Below are positions 7,727 through 15,520 of a stretch of DNA of 36,616 nucleotides, in pieces (the stretch's first letter is position 1; the number at the start of each line of letters is the position of its first letter). Location of the stretch: the NCBI GenBank assembly GCA_015061365.1, contig SUWS01000025.1:1-36616 (forward strand). The letters are read 5' to 3'. Made by a program: the position numbers and the translations under genes. The notes under the pieces are model-generated. The model did no database searches, had not been told where the DNA came from, and saw only the letters and a list, made by a program, of their open reading frames with translations. The stretch comes from Lentimicrobiaceae bacterium. GTDB taxonomy: Bacteria; Bacteroidota; Bacteroidia; Bacteroidales; F082.

Positions 7727-8131
7727 ATGGGTGCATTTACTACAAAAAAGACTCTTTATGGCAACGCATCACAAATTCCTTCTGTTGCCGAAAAAATTAG
7801 GAAAGCATTTGTAGCTGAAGGCTACGAAGTTCGTGTTGATAACCCTGACTGTGGTCAGGAAATTTACATTACAAAGGGCGGTCTGTTCAAGGCAGCATTA
7901 GGTCTACGCTCTGCCCTAAAAGTTATAATGAAGCCTTCACGAGATGGCAACATCAATTTCGAGGCGGGTGTTAGCGTTCTCAAACAGCAATTCGTACCTA
8001 CGGTTATCACTATGTGCTTTTTCTCTCCAGTTGTAATTGCTCAGATATGGGGAATGATAAAGCAATCGAAACTTGATGAGAAGGCTGTTGCAATTGCAGA
8101 AAGAGCATTATATCAAACAAAAACAATTTAA
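7727..8131 (+). CDS. Hypothetical protein with one membrane segment
   Basis: A 134-residue protein. The first 85 residues look like a small alpha/beta domain (YGNASQIPSVAEKIRKAFVA, then YEVRVDNPDCGQEIYITKGG), followed by a hydrophobic segment at about 89-109 (FVPTVITMCFFSPVVIAQIW) and a short charged tail. The family is not known to me. It follows dyad motif copy 4 and ends 13 bp before the vWA gene, so the two are probably cotranscribed. Confidence 0.65.
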   Translation: MGAFTTKKTLYGNASQIPSVAEKIRKAFVAEGYEVRVDNPDCGQEIYITKGGLFKAALGLRSALKVIMKPSRDGNINFEAGVSVLKQQFVPTVITMCFFSPVVIAQIWGMIKQSKLDEKAVAIAERALYQTKTI

Positions 8132-8144
8132 TAAATTAAATCCT

Positions 8145-8780
8145 ATGAAAACAAGAATTTTCAACCTTATCATCATTGATGAGAGTGGCTCTATGCAGAG
8201 CATCAAAAAAGAGGCAATTGACAGCGTGAACGAGACTGTCCAAACGATTCGTTCCGCTCAGAAAAAGCACGAAGAACAAGAACATTATGTGAGTCTTGTT
8301 ACCTTCAATGACGATGTGAAGACCATCCTAGAGTGTGTGCCTGTAGATGAGGTAAAAGAACTTACCTCAGAGACTTATCGTCCCGATTGTTGTACCGCAT
8401 TGTACGATGCTATGGGTATTTCATTGAATGCGCTTCGCAAAAAGGTTTCCGAGGATGACAAGGTACTTGTAACTGTTGTTACAGATGGCTACGAGAATGC
8501 TTCTAAGGAGTACAGTGGCAAGGCTATCAAGGCTCTGGTCGATGAACTCAAGACAAAAGGTTGGGTGTTTGCCTACATCGGAGCTAATCAAGATGTAGAG
8601 TCTGTTGCTGCAACGATATCCATCACCAATGTAATGAACTTTGAGAAGACATCTGCCGGAACTCATATGATGACTGACCGAGTAAACAGAAGCCGTGAGC
8701 GTCTTTATTGTTGTATGGCTAAGCCTGATTTCAGTGCGGCAGAAGCCAACGAAAACTTCTTCGATGAAGATGATAAGTAA
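8145..8780 (+). CDS. von Willebrand factor A (vWA) domain protein
   Basis: A 211-residue protein consisting of one vWA domain with an intact metal-ion-dependent adhesion site: DESGS at residues 12-16, a Thr in CCTALYDAMG and an Asp in VVTDGYENAS. Such cytoplasmic bacterial vWA proteins (TerY-like) scaffold complexes with phosphatases, kinases or ATPases. The ATG at 8145 is chosen: it is 13 bp after the preceding stop and places the first beta strand at the N terminus, while an upstream in-frame ATG at 8073 lies inside the preceding gene. The acidic C terminus (EDDK) is typical of soluble proteins. Neighbouring PP2C suggests a phospho-regulated module. Confidence 0.85.
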   Translation: MKTRIFNLIIIDESGSMQSIKKEAIDSVNETVQTIRSAQKKHEEQEHYVSLVTFNDDVKTILECVPVDEVKELTSETYRPDCCTALYDAMGISLNALRKKVSEDDKVLVTVVTDGYENASKEYSGKAIKALVDELKTKGWVFAYIGANQDVESVAATISITNVMNFEKTSAGTHMMTDRVNRSRERLYCCMAKPDFSAAEANENFFDEDDK

Positions 8781-8803
8781 TACGAACCTCTAATCCGACA
8801 GAT

Positions 8804-9637
8804 ATGAATAGACTATTTACTATACTTTGTATGGTTTCATTATTGGTGCTTCATACATCATGCAATGATAGTGTTATGGACTTGGAAAGTCCTAATGTAG
8901 AAATGAAGACTCGTGCGGTTGAACAAAGAGTTCAGAATCTTATTCAGCAAGCACGACAAGGAGATGTGGAGGCATACTACTCATTAGCACTATGCTACCG
9001 TGATGGCGACGGCGTTGAAAAGAGTTTGCTTAATATGATTTGTATGTATGCAATTTATAGCCAAAAGACAGGCGGAGAGATTGAGGATATAATAGAACTT
9101 TTTGATGAAGGACATCCTTTCAAACTGCTTACAGAAATCTTTATTTTATCCTCTTGTGATGATAATTTTGAAGAAAAGTGGGAACAGCTAAAATATGTAG
9201 CTCCTATTGAGGCAAAAGCTTTTGAGATTGCAAAGGACTCTTTCACCACAGAAGATGATTCTGTAGTAATCAATATTATGCGCGAACTGGAAAATGAGGG
9301 AAGTGAGTTAGCTGTAATGATCCAAGCTGCATACTATGATGGTGCAATAGACGAAACAGGTAAAAAAGAATGTTTGACTCGTATTGCAGAGAAATATCCA
9401 TTCTTTAATCTATTGCTCGGTGATGTATATGCTGAAAAATATAGAGATAGTGAAGACTTCTCCTACATTCAAAATGCTATCGAATGCTACTACAAGGCAG
9501 ATGCATACGGAATGCTCATTCCTAATTATGCAAACAAACTATGGGGTATGTATGATAAATTTGGACAAAAGGGATTGATTGAGTATGATAAGCAAGAAAT
9601 TGAACGCTTAAAGATATTGGCTAAAAGAACATATTAA
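8804..9637 (+). CDS. Sel1-repeat lipoprotein
   Basis: A 277-residue protein with a lipoprotein signal peptide (lipobox HTSC, Cys20) followed by helical repeats. The clearest unit is QARQGDVEAYYSLALCYRDG, with the A-x-x-x-L-A/G-x-x-Y-x-x-G pattern of Sel1-like TPR repeats; later units (ELAVMIQAAYYDGA, CYYKADAYGMLIP) are weaker. Sel1 repeats make protein-protein contacts. It would be exported and membrane-anchored. It ends 11 bp before the WG-repeat membrane protein, with which it is probably cotranscribed. Confidence 0.75.
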   Translation: MNRLFTILCMVSLLVLHTSCNDSVMDLESPNVEMKTRAVEQRVQNLIQQARQGDVEAYYSLALCYRDGDGVEKSLLNMICMYAIYSQKTGGEIEDIIELFDEGHPFKLLTEIFILSSCDDNFEEKWEQLKYVAPIEAKAFEIAKDSFTTEDDSVVINIMRELENEGSELAVMIQAAYYDGAIDETGKKECLTRIAEKYPFFNLLLGDVYAEKYRDSEDFSYIQNAIECYYKADAYGMLIPNYANKLWGMYDKFGQKGLIEYDKQEIERLKILAKRTY

Positions 9638-9648
9638 ACAGAATAACG

Positions 9649-10794
9649 ATGAAACGACTGACTCAAATCTTTCAAGCGTTGCTCGGTGTAGCAGCCTTGA
9701 TTCTCACGGCCTTGATTGCCGCAGGTCGCCTTGCTTGGCGCACAATCCGTAATTGGTGGAAGAAACGCTCAAAATGGGTACGACGCTCAATTGCAACAAT
9801 TCTCATTCTGATTCCGGTAGGTTTTATGGCGCTTATTGCTTATGCCTACTATGATAGTGAGTATGGCAGATGGTATTGGAAAGACAATTATCTATCAAAG
9901 AATGTAGAAGTTCACGGTTTCCAGGACTATAAGGTTCGTGTATATAACTACTGTACAGGCAAATATACAACGCCAAAAGTGAATTGGGTTGCCGATAGTC
10001 CTACCAATGATTCTTTGACTGTATATGCCATCCCAAATAAGCGTGGCTACATAAATATCAATAATGGAAAAATCGTGATCGATGCGGAGGCTAACAACTA
10101 TCGCAAAGCATGGGTGTTCTCAGAAGGTCTTGCTGCTGTTATTAAAGAGGGTAAGATTGGATTTATCAATGCCGAGAATGAGATTGTTATCCCATTCCAA
10201 TTTGATTATACAGATAAGTGCCGTATGTATGACTTTGGCTACCTCTTCCACGATGGATATTGTATAATGACGAATAAAGATGGTGACTTGGGCTTGATTA
10301 ACACTACCGGAAAGTGGGTCGTTGAACCTGCATATGATGAAATCTGGGCACCGCACGAAAGTGGTTACAGAATCATTGTTGATAACAGCAAACACGGTGT
10401 CCTCGATTCAAGAGGAAATGTTGTTTATCCTGCTGAGTACGGTTATGTAGATGTCTTGTCTGATGGCTTTGTCCTAACCAAAGGCGGTAAGAAGTGGCAA
10501 GTAGATTTTGAGGGAAATATTGTTCAACCATTTATGTTTGATGGTACATATTATCTGAACTATCCGATTGGTTACAACGAGTGTGGAGATATTCAATATG
10601 CTTTTGCCGATTACGCTAAATATGAGGTTATGAACCGTTATGGTATAATGAATCGTATAACTGGCACGCCGATAACTCTTGCGTTATATTCGGATATAAA
10701 TATGCTCTCGAAAGATTTGTTTGAGGTACAAGATTCGGAAAGTTACGATTGGTACTTGGTAGATACAAACGGCAATGTAGTATCCAAGAAATAG
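9649..10794 (+). CDS. WG-repeat membrane protein
   Basis: A 381-residue protein with two N-terminal hydrophobic segments (about 9-26 and 47-68) separated by a strongly basic stretch, followed by a repeat region. Repeats have the WG/KWG pattern of a Gly-hydrophobic pair followed by Asn/Asp and a turn: KIGFINAENEIVIPFQFDY, DLGLINTTGKWVVEPAYDE, KHGVLDSRGNVVYPAEYGY. WG repeats are found in many Bacteroidota surface and secreted proteins without a defined ligand. It is the last gene of the island and is followed by a strong terminator. Confidence 0.8.
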   Translation: MKRLTQIFQALLGVAALILTALIAAGRLAWRTIRNWWKKRSKWVRRSIATILILIPVGFMALIAYAYYDSEYGRWYWKDNYLSKNVEVHGFQDYKVRVYNYCTGKYTTPKVNWVADSPTNDSLTVYAIPNKRGYININNGKIVIDAEANNYRKAWVFSEGLAAVIKEGKIGFINAENEIVIPFQFDYTDKCRMYDFGYLFHDGYCIMTNKDGDLGLINTTGKWVVEPAYDEIWAPHESGYRIIVDNSKHGVLDSRGNVVYPAEYGYVDVLSDGFVLTKGGKKWQVDFEGNIVQPFMFDGTYYLNYPIGYNECGDIQYAFADYAKYEVMNRYGIMNRITGTPITLALYSDINMLSKDLFEVQDSESYDWYLVDTNGNVVSKK

Positions 10795-10817
10795 CCATTG
10801 CAATGAGGCTTGAAATA

Positions 10818-10858
10818 AATGTCGGTATTCTTTTCACATTGAGTATCGACATTTTTTT
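10818..10858 (+). terminator. Rho-independent terminator of the island
   Basis: A 13-bp stem (AATGTCGGTATTC, 10818-10830, with GAGTATCGACATT, 10841-10853, two G-U pairs) and a 10-nt loop are followed by a run of T. It lies 23 bp after the WG-repeat gene and points to the right, closing the island's + strand transcription before the oppositely oriented integrase. Confidence 0.8.
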
Positions 10859-10876
10859 GACAGGTAAGAAGGCTGA

Positions 10877-12124
10877 TTAGAAAATAATTCCTACCTTTGC
10901 ATATAGAAAAAGCGTTCTTTTCAATAATGCAGAATAAGACAGATTAGGGAACTTCGCTTGTTTCCAAATCGTTAGCAGTCTAAAATTTAAATTCTGTAAT
11001 CGACTTGTTTTCAGCGAGAAACAATGTTTACTATGTCTCAAGCAATGGAAAGTGATGTTGCGGTTGATACCGGCAGACTTAATCCATTTCTTTAACGACG
11101 GTGAAATCTTGGTTATATCGGGAAGGTCGGCGAAGACGAGCTGCTCGGGCTGTTTAGGTTCGCCACAGAGTTTGTACGCCTGTTCGCTGATAGGCATGTA
11201 TTCAACGCCTTTGGTTTTCTGTTGTGTGAAGTTGAGGCGGTATTTGTCGCCTATTTTCTGTAACTCTCCCCATCTTAGTTTCTTGACATCGCAGTGACGC
11301 AAGCCTGTGAGAAGTGAGAATAATGCGCCTTGCTTTATGATTGGTTTGTCGCACTCTGTGTTTACAAGGAGATTTATCTCTTCGAGTGTCAGGGTTTCTC
11401 TTCGAGTGTCGAGTTTGCGTATTCTTTTGGTTTTGGCTGAGAGGTCGATGGTTAAGTAACCATCTACAAACGCTTGTTTCAGTACAGTCTTGAAAGTCGA
11501 GAAATAGTTGGATGCGGTATTCTGGGTGATGTCGCCTTTTTTGTTTCCGTCGCGAGGTGCTTCAAGCAGGAAATTCTTGAAGTCTTCAATGAGTTTCATG
11601 TTGATTTGCGAGAATGCGAATGTGTCGGATTTGGCGAATGCTTTGAAGAGTTTGCAGACCCTCGTCCAGTTTATTGTGACGGAGCGTGAGGATTTCTTTT
11701 GTCGTTTTTGTATGAGTTGTTCGAAATATTCGATAAAGTTGCAGTTGGATTTTTCCTGTTGTTCGGCGAGTTCATTTTCTCGGTCGGTGAACAGAGCCTG
11801 ATTGTCGAACTCACGTTGACGCAGCTTGCGGACATTGTCGGCATAGATGCATACTTCCTGATCTGCGGTGCTGCGACATTGGATTATTCCGTTGGCATCG
11901 CGTTTCGGTTTGTATGTTTTCTTTGTCTCTGTCGTCCTTGCGGTTCTTGTCTTGTCCCAGATGGGTGTAGTGATGATGCGGTTGAGATATTCTCTTTCTC
12001 TTATCACTTTGCTGCTTCCTTGTTTGAAGACAGGGTATGCTTCGAGGTATAGATACCATTCGTCGGCATATTCTGACTTTCTGAGTTTTACGGAGACTTT
12101 GGTGTTTAATATTGATTTTTTCAT
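10877..12124 (-). pseudogene. Tyrosine recombinase (integrase), C-terminally broken
   Basis: A Bacteroidota-type tyrosine recombinase: arm-binding N terminus, a core-binding SAM-like domain (about 140-240, FIEYFEQLI to FVDGYLTID) and a catalytic domain with the first Arg in LLTGLRHCDV and the His-x-x-Arg box FHCLRH near residue 358. After LRHS (about position 11041) the protein no longer resembles the family: the expected LGH box and the catalytic Tyr with its TTxIYA context are missing, replaced by about 54 unrelated residues. It cannot cut DNA as written. The gene is 8 bp downstream of the HTH gene and transcribed leftward, toward the island. A repair to the family frame was sought in the other two frames of 10877-11040 and not found, so a deletion or rearrangement is more likely than a simple frameshift. 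Confidence 0.82.
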
Positions 12125-12132
12125 ATTGGTTG

Positions 12133-12465
12133 TTATTTATAAAGTTTGTCTATTTCAGTTTTTGGAACATATATGCTGTTACCTTGATGTCGCATCGGGA
12201 TTCCGTATTTTCGGATGTGTTTTGTGACGGTGGTGCTTTTGGCTACTCCATAGATGGCTATGGCTTCCGGCACTGAGATATATGGTCTGTCGCCTGGAAC
12301 GGATGCTGCGATGGTGTCTAATTCTTGTTGTCGTTTTTCTTCTGTTACTTTTCGTTTGTATGCTTTCTTTGAGCATTGTTCAGAACAGTAGCGTGAGTTA
12401 ATGGTCTTGGGTGTGAAGGCCGTGCCGCATATCGGGCATTTCTTGGTGGTTCTCGTTGTTTTCAT
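12133..12465 (-). CDS. Zinc-finger plus helix-turn-helix DNA-binding protein
   Basis: A 110-residue basic protein. The N terminus carries a Cys4 finger (CPICGTAF to YCSEQC, residues about 10-31), followed by a basic linker and a MerR/excisionase-like helix-turn-helix (YISVPEAIAIYGVAKSTTVT to KYGIPMR) ending with the wing YVPKTEIDKL. Proteins of this kind sit directly upstream of tyrosine recombinase genes in Bacteroidota elements and probably act as directionality factor or regulator. It is 8 bp upstream of the broken integrase on the same strand, so both belong to one transcript from the promoter near 12554-12585. Confidence 0.8.
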   Translation of the reverse strand: MKTTRTTKKCPICGTAFTPKTINSRYCSEQCSKKAYKRKVTEEKRQQELDTIAASVPGDRPYISVPEAIAIYGVAKSTTVTKHIRKYGIPMRHQGNSIYVPKTEIDKLYK

Positions 12466-12538
12466 GTTGATAGTGTTTTAAGGGTTAATAAATGGTTTTT
12501 AGTGTTCATAGGTTTCACTTCATGATGGATTAAGTCTC

Positions 12539-12585
12539 GGTACAATCATGGTACAAATATACGAAAAAACATTGAATAAAACAAC
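12539..12585 (-). promoter_or_regulatory. Promoter of the HTH-integrase module with direct repeats
   Basis: Read on the minus strand, TATATTTG (complement of 12554-12561) matches the Bacteroidota -7 box TAnnTTTG. A GTTG (complement of 12582-12585) lies 20 nt upstream as a near-consensus -33 box. Two direct GGTACAA copies (12539-12545 and 12550-12556) 11 bp apart lie across the -7 box and expected start site, one helical turn apart, and may be an operator for the HTH protein. Confidence 0.55.
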
Positions 12586-12611
12586 ATAATAACGATAAAT
12601 TATGAAAATAA

Positions 12612-12644
12612 AAATAAGTGTAACAGATTGTGTTACACTTATTT
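12612..12644 (-). terminator. Terminator of the MATE gene
   Basis: A perfect 14-bp stem (AAATAAGTGTAACA, 12612-12625, with TGTTACACTTATTT, 12631-12644) and 5-nt loop. Read on the minus strand it is followed by a T-rich stretch and lies 55 bp past the MATE stop. It may also work in the other direction. The rest of 12466-12698 holds the module promoter and a short heptamer array at 12678-12698. Confidence 0.75.
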
Positions 12645-12677
12645 ATTGTTTTAATTGATTTTGGTGCTATGAGGGGG

Positions 12678-12698
12678 AGTTTTCAACTTTCAATTTAA
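12678..12698. repeat. Heptamer array abutting the MATE stop codon
   Basis: Three 7-bp units, AGTTTTC, AACTTTC and AATTTAA. The array ends at 12698 and the MATE stop codon occupies 12699-12701, so the array starts at the first base after the gene. Confidence 0.5.
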
Positions 12699-14027
12699 TC
12701 AGATGTGTTTCTTGTCCCATTTTGCGAACTTCATATAAATGTAACAGAAAATTCCGAGCAAGGCACCATACAAAATCTCGGCGGTCCAAACCCAATGTAC
12801 GTGAGTTGTCAGATGTGTCATCGCCCAGATGAATGCAATGTAAATAACTAAGATTACTGCTTCTAAATAAAGTGCGGCTGTTGTGTTGCCCGTACCCGAA
12901 ACAGCTTCAAAGTACGCGTTGCCAATGCCTTGGAAAATTGTTCCTGCGCATATCACGTAAATTGACGGAATGACTAATTGAGCAAGATTTATGTCGTCGG
13001 TATAGATCCTTACAATCTGCATCGGGAAGATGGCTACTAATACCATAATAGGTATAGTGCATAATAAGCAGTTCTTCAATATCTTTAATATTGTGTTGAA
13101 AACCTGGTCGGAATGCCCTTCGCCAATGATTCTGCTGACAACGGTATTTGTTGTCGTGGCAAAAGCGAAACATGGAGTTATGAGTATCATGTATACGCTT
13201 CTTACAATAGATGAGATTCCCGTCGCTGTCTCTCCCATTTTCTCTATCAGTATGAAGAAGATGAACCACACACTGAAGGAGAAGAGCTTCTGTATCATCG
13301 TTGGTGTAGCTATTCTTAAGATCCTGCCCATCAATTCGGATTCTAACTTATGAATCTTGAACATGCCGTAGTCTTTCTTTGTCAATGTGATATAACTATA
13401 TACCGTAAAGAAGATGAACGCAGATACCTCAGCGCAGAACGATGCTAACGCGGCACCGCCGATTCCCATCTCAGGAAAACCAAAATTACCGAAAATGAGA
13501 CAGTAATCTAATAAAATATTGACAACCGCCATTATTATCGTGGAATAGGTGATGACCTTCGTGTTGGAGATTCCTATATATAAAGCTCGATATAAGAAGT
13601 TGAAACATACGAAGATAATTCCATAGCGACGGTATTTGATGTATTCTATGGATGCGTCGTATATGTTTTGAGAATCGATTAATAAATATAGAAGTTGGTC
13701 GGAAAAGAAATATAATATTGAGAATAATATGGAACCTAATATCAATACGAATAAAGAACCGTGTTCGAATATGATGCCGATTCGTCCGTAATTGCCTTCA
13801 CCATAACGACGCGCTATTATGATCTGTATTCCGATAGCAAAACCTGTTGCTATTGTGGTGAATACGAAATAGAAAAGTCCTGCAAGCATAGAGGCTCCTA
13901 AGGCAATGACTCCCAAGTGTCCTAAGAATGCGGTGTCTGTGAAGTTGATTATGGTTTGAGCCATATTACCTAACATGATAGGTAGTGCAATGCTCCAAAT
14001 CTCTTTGTTGCTAATCTGAGTTTTCAT
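12699..14027 (-). CDS. MATE-family efflux transporter
   Basis: A 442-residue membrane protein with about twelve hydrophobic segments. The N terminus (IWSIALPIMLGNMAQTIINF, then DTAFLGHLGV) and the internal repeat of the same theme (ILRIATPTMIQKLFSF) are typical of MATE exporters of the DinF/NorM superfamily, which drive out cationic drugs or metabolites using Na+ or H+ gradients. Length is normal. The substrate cannot be told from sequence. It runs leftward and ends at the hairpin terminator at 12612-12644; its neighbour to the right is transcribed the other way. Confidence 0.9.
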   Translation of the reverse strand: MKTQISNKEIWSIALPIMLGNMAQTIINFTDTAFLGHLGVIALGASMLAGLFYFVFTTIATGFAIGIQIIIARRYGEGNYGRIGIIFEHGSLFVLILGSILFSILYFFSDQLLYLLIDSQNIYDASIEYIKYRRYGIIFVCFNFLYRALYIGISNTKVITYSTIIMAVVNILLDYCLIFGNFGFPEMGIGGAALASFCAEVSAFIFFTVYSYITLTKKDYGMFKIHKLESELMGRILRIATPTMIQKLFSFSVWFIFFILIEKMGETATGISSIVRSVYMILITPCFAFATTTNTVVSRIIGEGHSDQVFNTILKILKNCLLCTIPIMVLVAIFPMQIVRIYTDDINLAQLVIPSIYVICAGTIFQGIGNAYFEAVSGTGNTTAALYLEAVILVIYIAFIWAMTHLTTHVHWVWTAEILYGALLGIFCYIYMKFAKWDKKHI

Positions 14028-14137
14028 CTGAATAACAAAGTTTTACAAATAAAAATATAATCGCTGTATAGTTTTACAAAATTACAAAAAAACTCTTGTC
14101 TGGTTACTGTTAATCATCATAGTATATAAAAAAATCG

Positions 14138-14145
14138 TATCTTTG
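14138..14145 (+). promoter_or_regulatory. Putative -7 box upstream of the thioredoxin-like gene
   Basis: TATCTTTG fits TAnnTTTG and lies 19 bp before the ATG at 14165. No good TTTG is seen at the -33 spacing, so this call rests on the -7 box alone. Confidence 0.4.
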
Positions 14146-14164
14146 TTTAAACTTTAATTCTATT

Positions 14165-15520
14165 ATGAAGAATATTAAAATACTGGTAATCACGTTATTA
14201 TTTTTGATGCCTTTGTGTATATACTCACAAACTGTGTCAGCGACTTTTTTTAATCTTCCTCAACAGAAAGTTTATCTTAACGCCTATACCGGATTTTATA
14301 TGGAAGTGCTTGATTCTGTGATGATGTCGCAAGATAAAAGAGTTGATTTTAATACACCTTTGAAACAAGGAATGTATGAATTAGAAACTGAATATGGTGA
14401 GACTTTGGTTTTTCTATACGACAATTCAGCGGTCAAAATAATTGTTAAAGATTTTTATGATAGTGCTTCCGTAGAATTTATTAACTCTCAGTTGAATACC
14501 GATTGGAATGCGTACAACATTTTTAAAGATCAGGTGCTCAAGTCGATGGAGATGCTGAAACCTATATTGCGTAACTATGATAAAGAAACGGAGTTTTATA
14601 ATACTGCTAAAAATGAATATAATTCGCTCCAAGATAAGTTTATTTCTTTTACGGACTCATTGATGACGCATGAAAACTACGCTTCCAAATTGATTAAAGC
14701 TGATAGATTTCTTCCTTTAAATCTTGACGATGATTTGGATAAACAAAGAGACTATTTGATTGTCAATTTCTTTAATGATGTCGACTTCAATGATTTATCG
14801 CTTATACCGACGAATGTTATTGCAAATAAGACCCTCGATTTCCTTTCAATTTTACAAACTCCAGAACAGGATCACGATCAACGGATAATGTCTCTTATCT
14901 TAGGAATTGACAATGTGTTACATCGAGCGACTGTTAATTACGAAATGTATAAGTATTTATTTCAATTTCTTATAGAAGGATTTAATGAATTGGGTTATGA
15001 AGATATAGTTGATTATATGTCGCGTGTTCCATATTCTGAAGAAGTTGATTGCACTGAGGAACAATATAATGAATTGTTGTCTATTGTTGAATTTAATTCA
15101 AGAGTTAGGTTGGGAAGTATAGCGAAAAATATTGCTGGAACAACAATTTTTGATCAGGATTTTGAATTGTATGAGCTTGAAGATGAATTTACTATCATTT
15201 ATTTCTGGTCCTACACCTGTGATCATTGCAGATATACCCTAAAACATCTTAAGAATTTTTTAGATGAGAATAATAATTTTTCTTTAGTTGCTGTTAGTGT
15301 CAAAGGCGACTTAAGAAAAATTAAGAATCTTGTTAAGAAAGAGAAAATTGACGGATATTTTTATCATGACGGATTGGAGTGGGATAGTCCTGTGATCTCA
15401 GACTATGCAGTTACTGCTACTCCTACCTTTTTTCTTTTAGATAAAGATAAGAAGATAATTTATAAACCTTTTGATTTTAAAGAACTTGATGATTTTGTTA
15501 GTTTAATTATAAAGAGATGA
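14165..15520 (+). CDS. Secreted thioredoxin-like (TlpA/AhpC-TSA) protein
   Basis: A 451-residue protein with a signal peptide (about 1-21, ending IYSQT), a long N-terminal part with strands then a helical middle, and a C-terminal thioredoxin fold from about residue 325. The active site is CDHC near 352-355 in YFWSYTCDHCRYTLKHLKNF, and a cis-Pro region ATPTFFLLDKD follows. Such Bacteroidota proteins act in the periplasm as thiol-disulfide reductases. The last 4 bp overlap the start of the GH3/beta-lactamase gene (ATGA at 15517), so the two are translationally coupled. The purpose of a redox partner for that enzyme is not evident from sequence. Confidence 0.82.
   Translation: MKNIKILVITLLFLMPLCIYSQTVSATFFNLPQQKVYLNAYTGFYMEVLDSVMMSQDKRVDFNTPLKQGMYELETEYGETLVFLYDNSAVKIIVKDFYDSASVEFINSQLNTDWNAYNIFKDQVLKSMEMLKPILRNYDKETEFYNTAKNEYNSLQDKFISFTDSLMTHENYASKLIKADRFLPLNLDDDLDKQRDYLIVNFFNDVDFNDLSLIPTNVIANKTLDFLSILQTPEQDHDQRIMSLILGIDNVLHRATVNYEMYKYLFQFLIEGFNELGYEDIVDYMSRVPYSEEVDCTEEQYNELLSIVEFNSRVRLGSIAKNIAGTTIFDQDFELYELEDEFTIIYFWSYTCDHCRYTLKHLKNFLDENNNFSLVAVSVKGDLRKIKNLVKKEKIDGYFYHDGLEWDSPVISDYAVTATPTFFLLDKDKKIIYKPFDFKELDDFVSLIIKR

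Noticed and set aside
8073..8144. Upstream ATG for the vWA gene
   Set aside because: It lies within the preceding gene, and the residues it would add do not belong to the vWA fold; ATG 8145 fits better.
10892..10899. TACCTTTG on the + strand, a perfect -7 box
   Set aside because: No TTTG at the -33 spacing and no + strand gene downstream; it lies in the degenerate end of the integrase.
10795..12698. Attachment-site direct repeats for the island
   Set aside because: I compared the stretches on both sides of the integrase module by eye and found no shared core; the left end of the island is outside the window.
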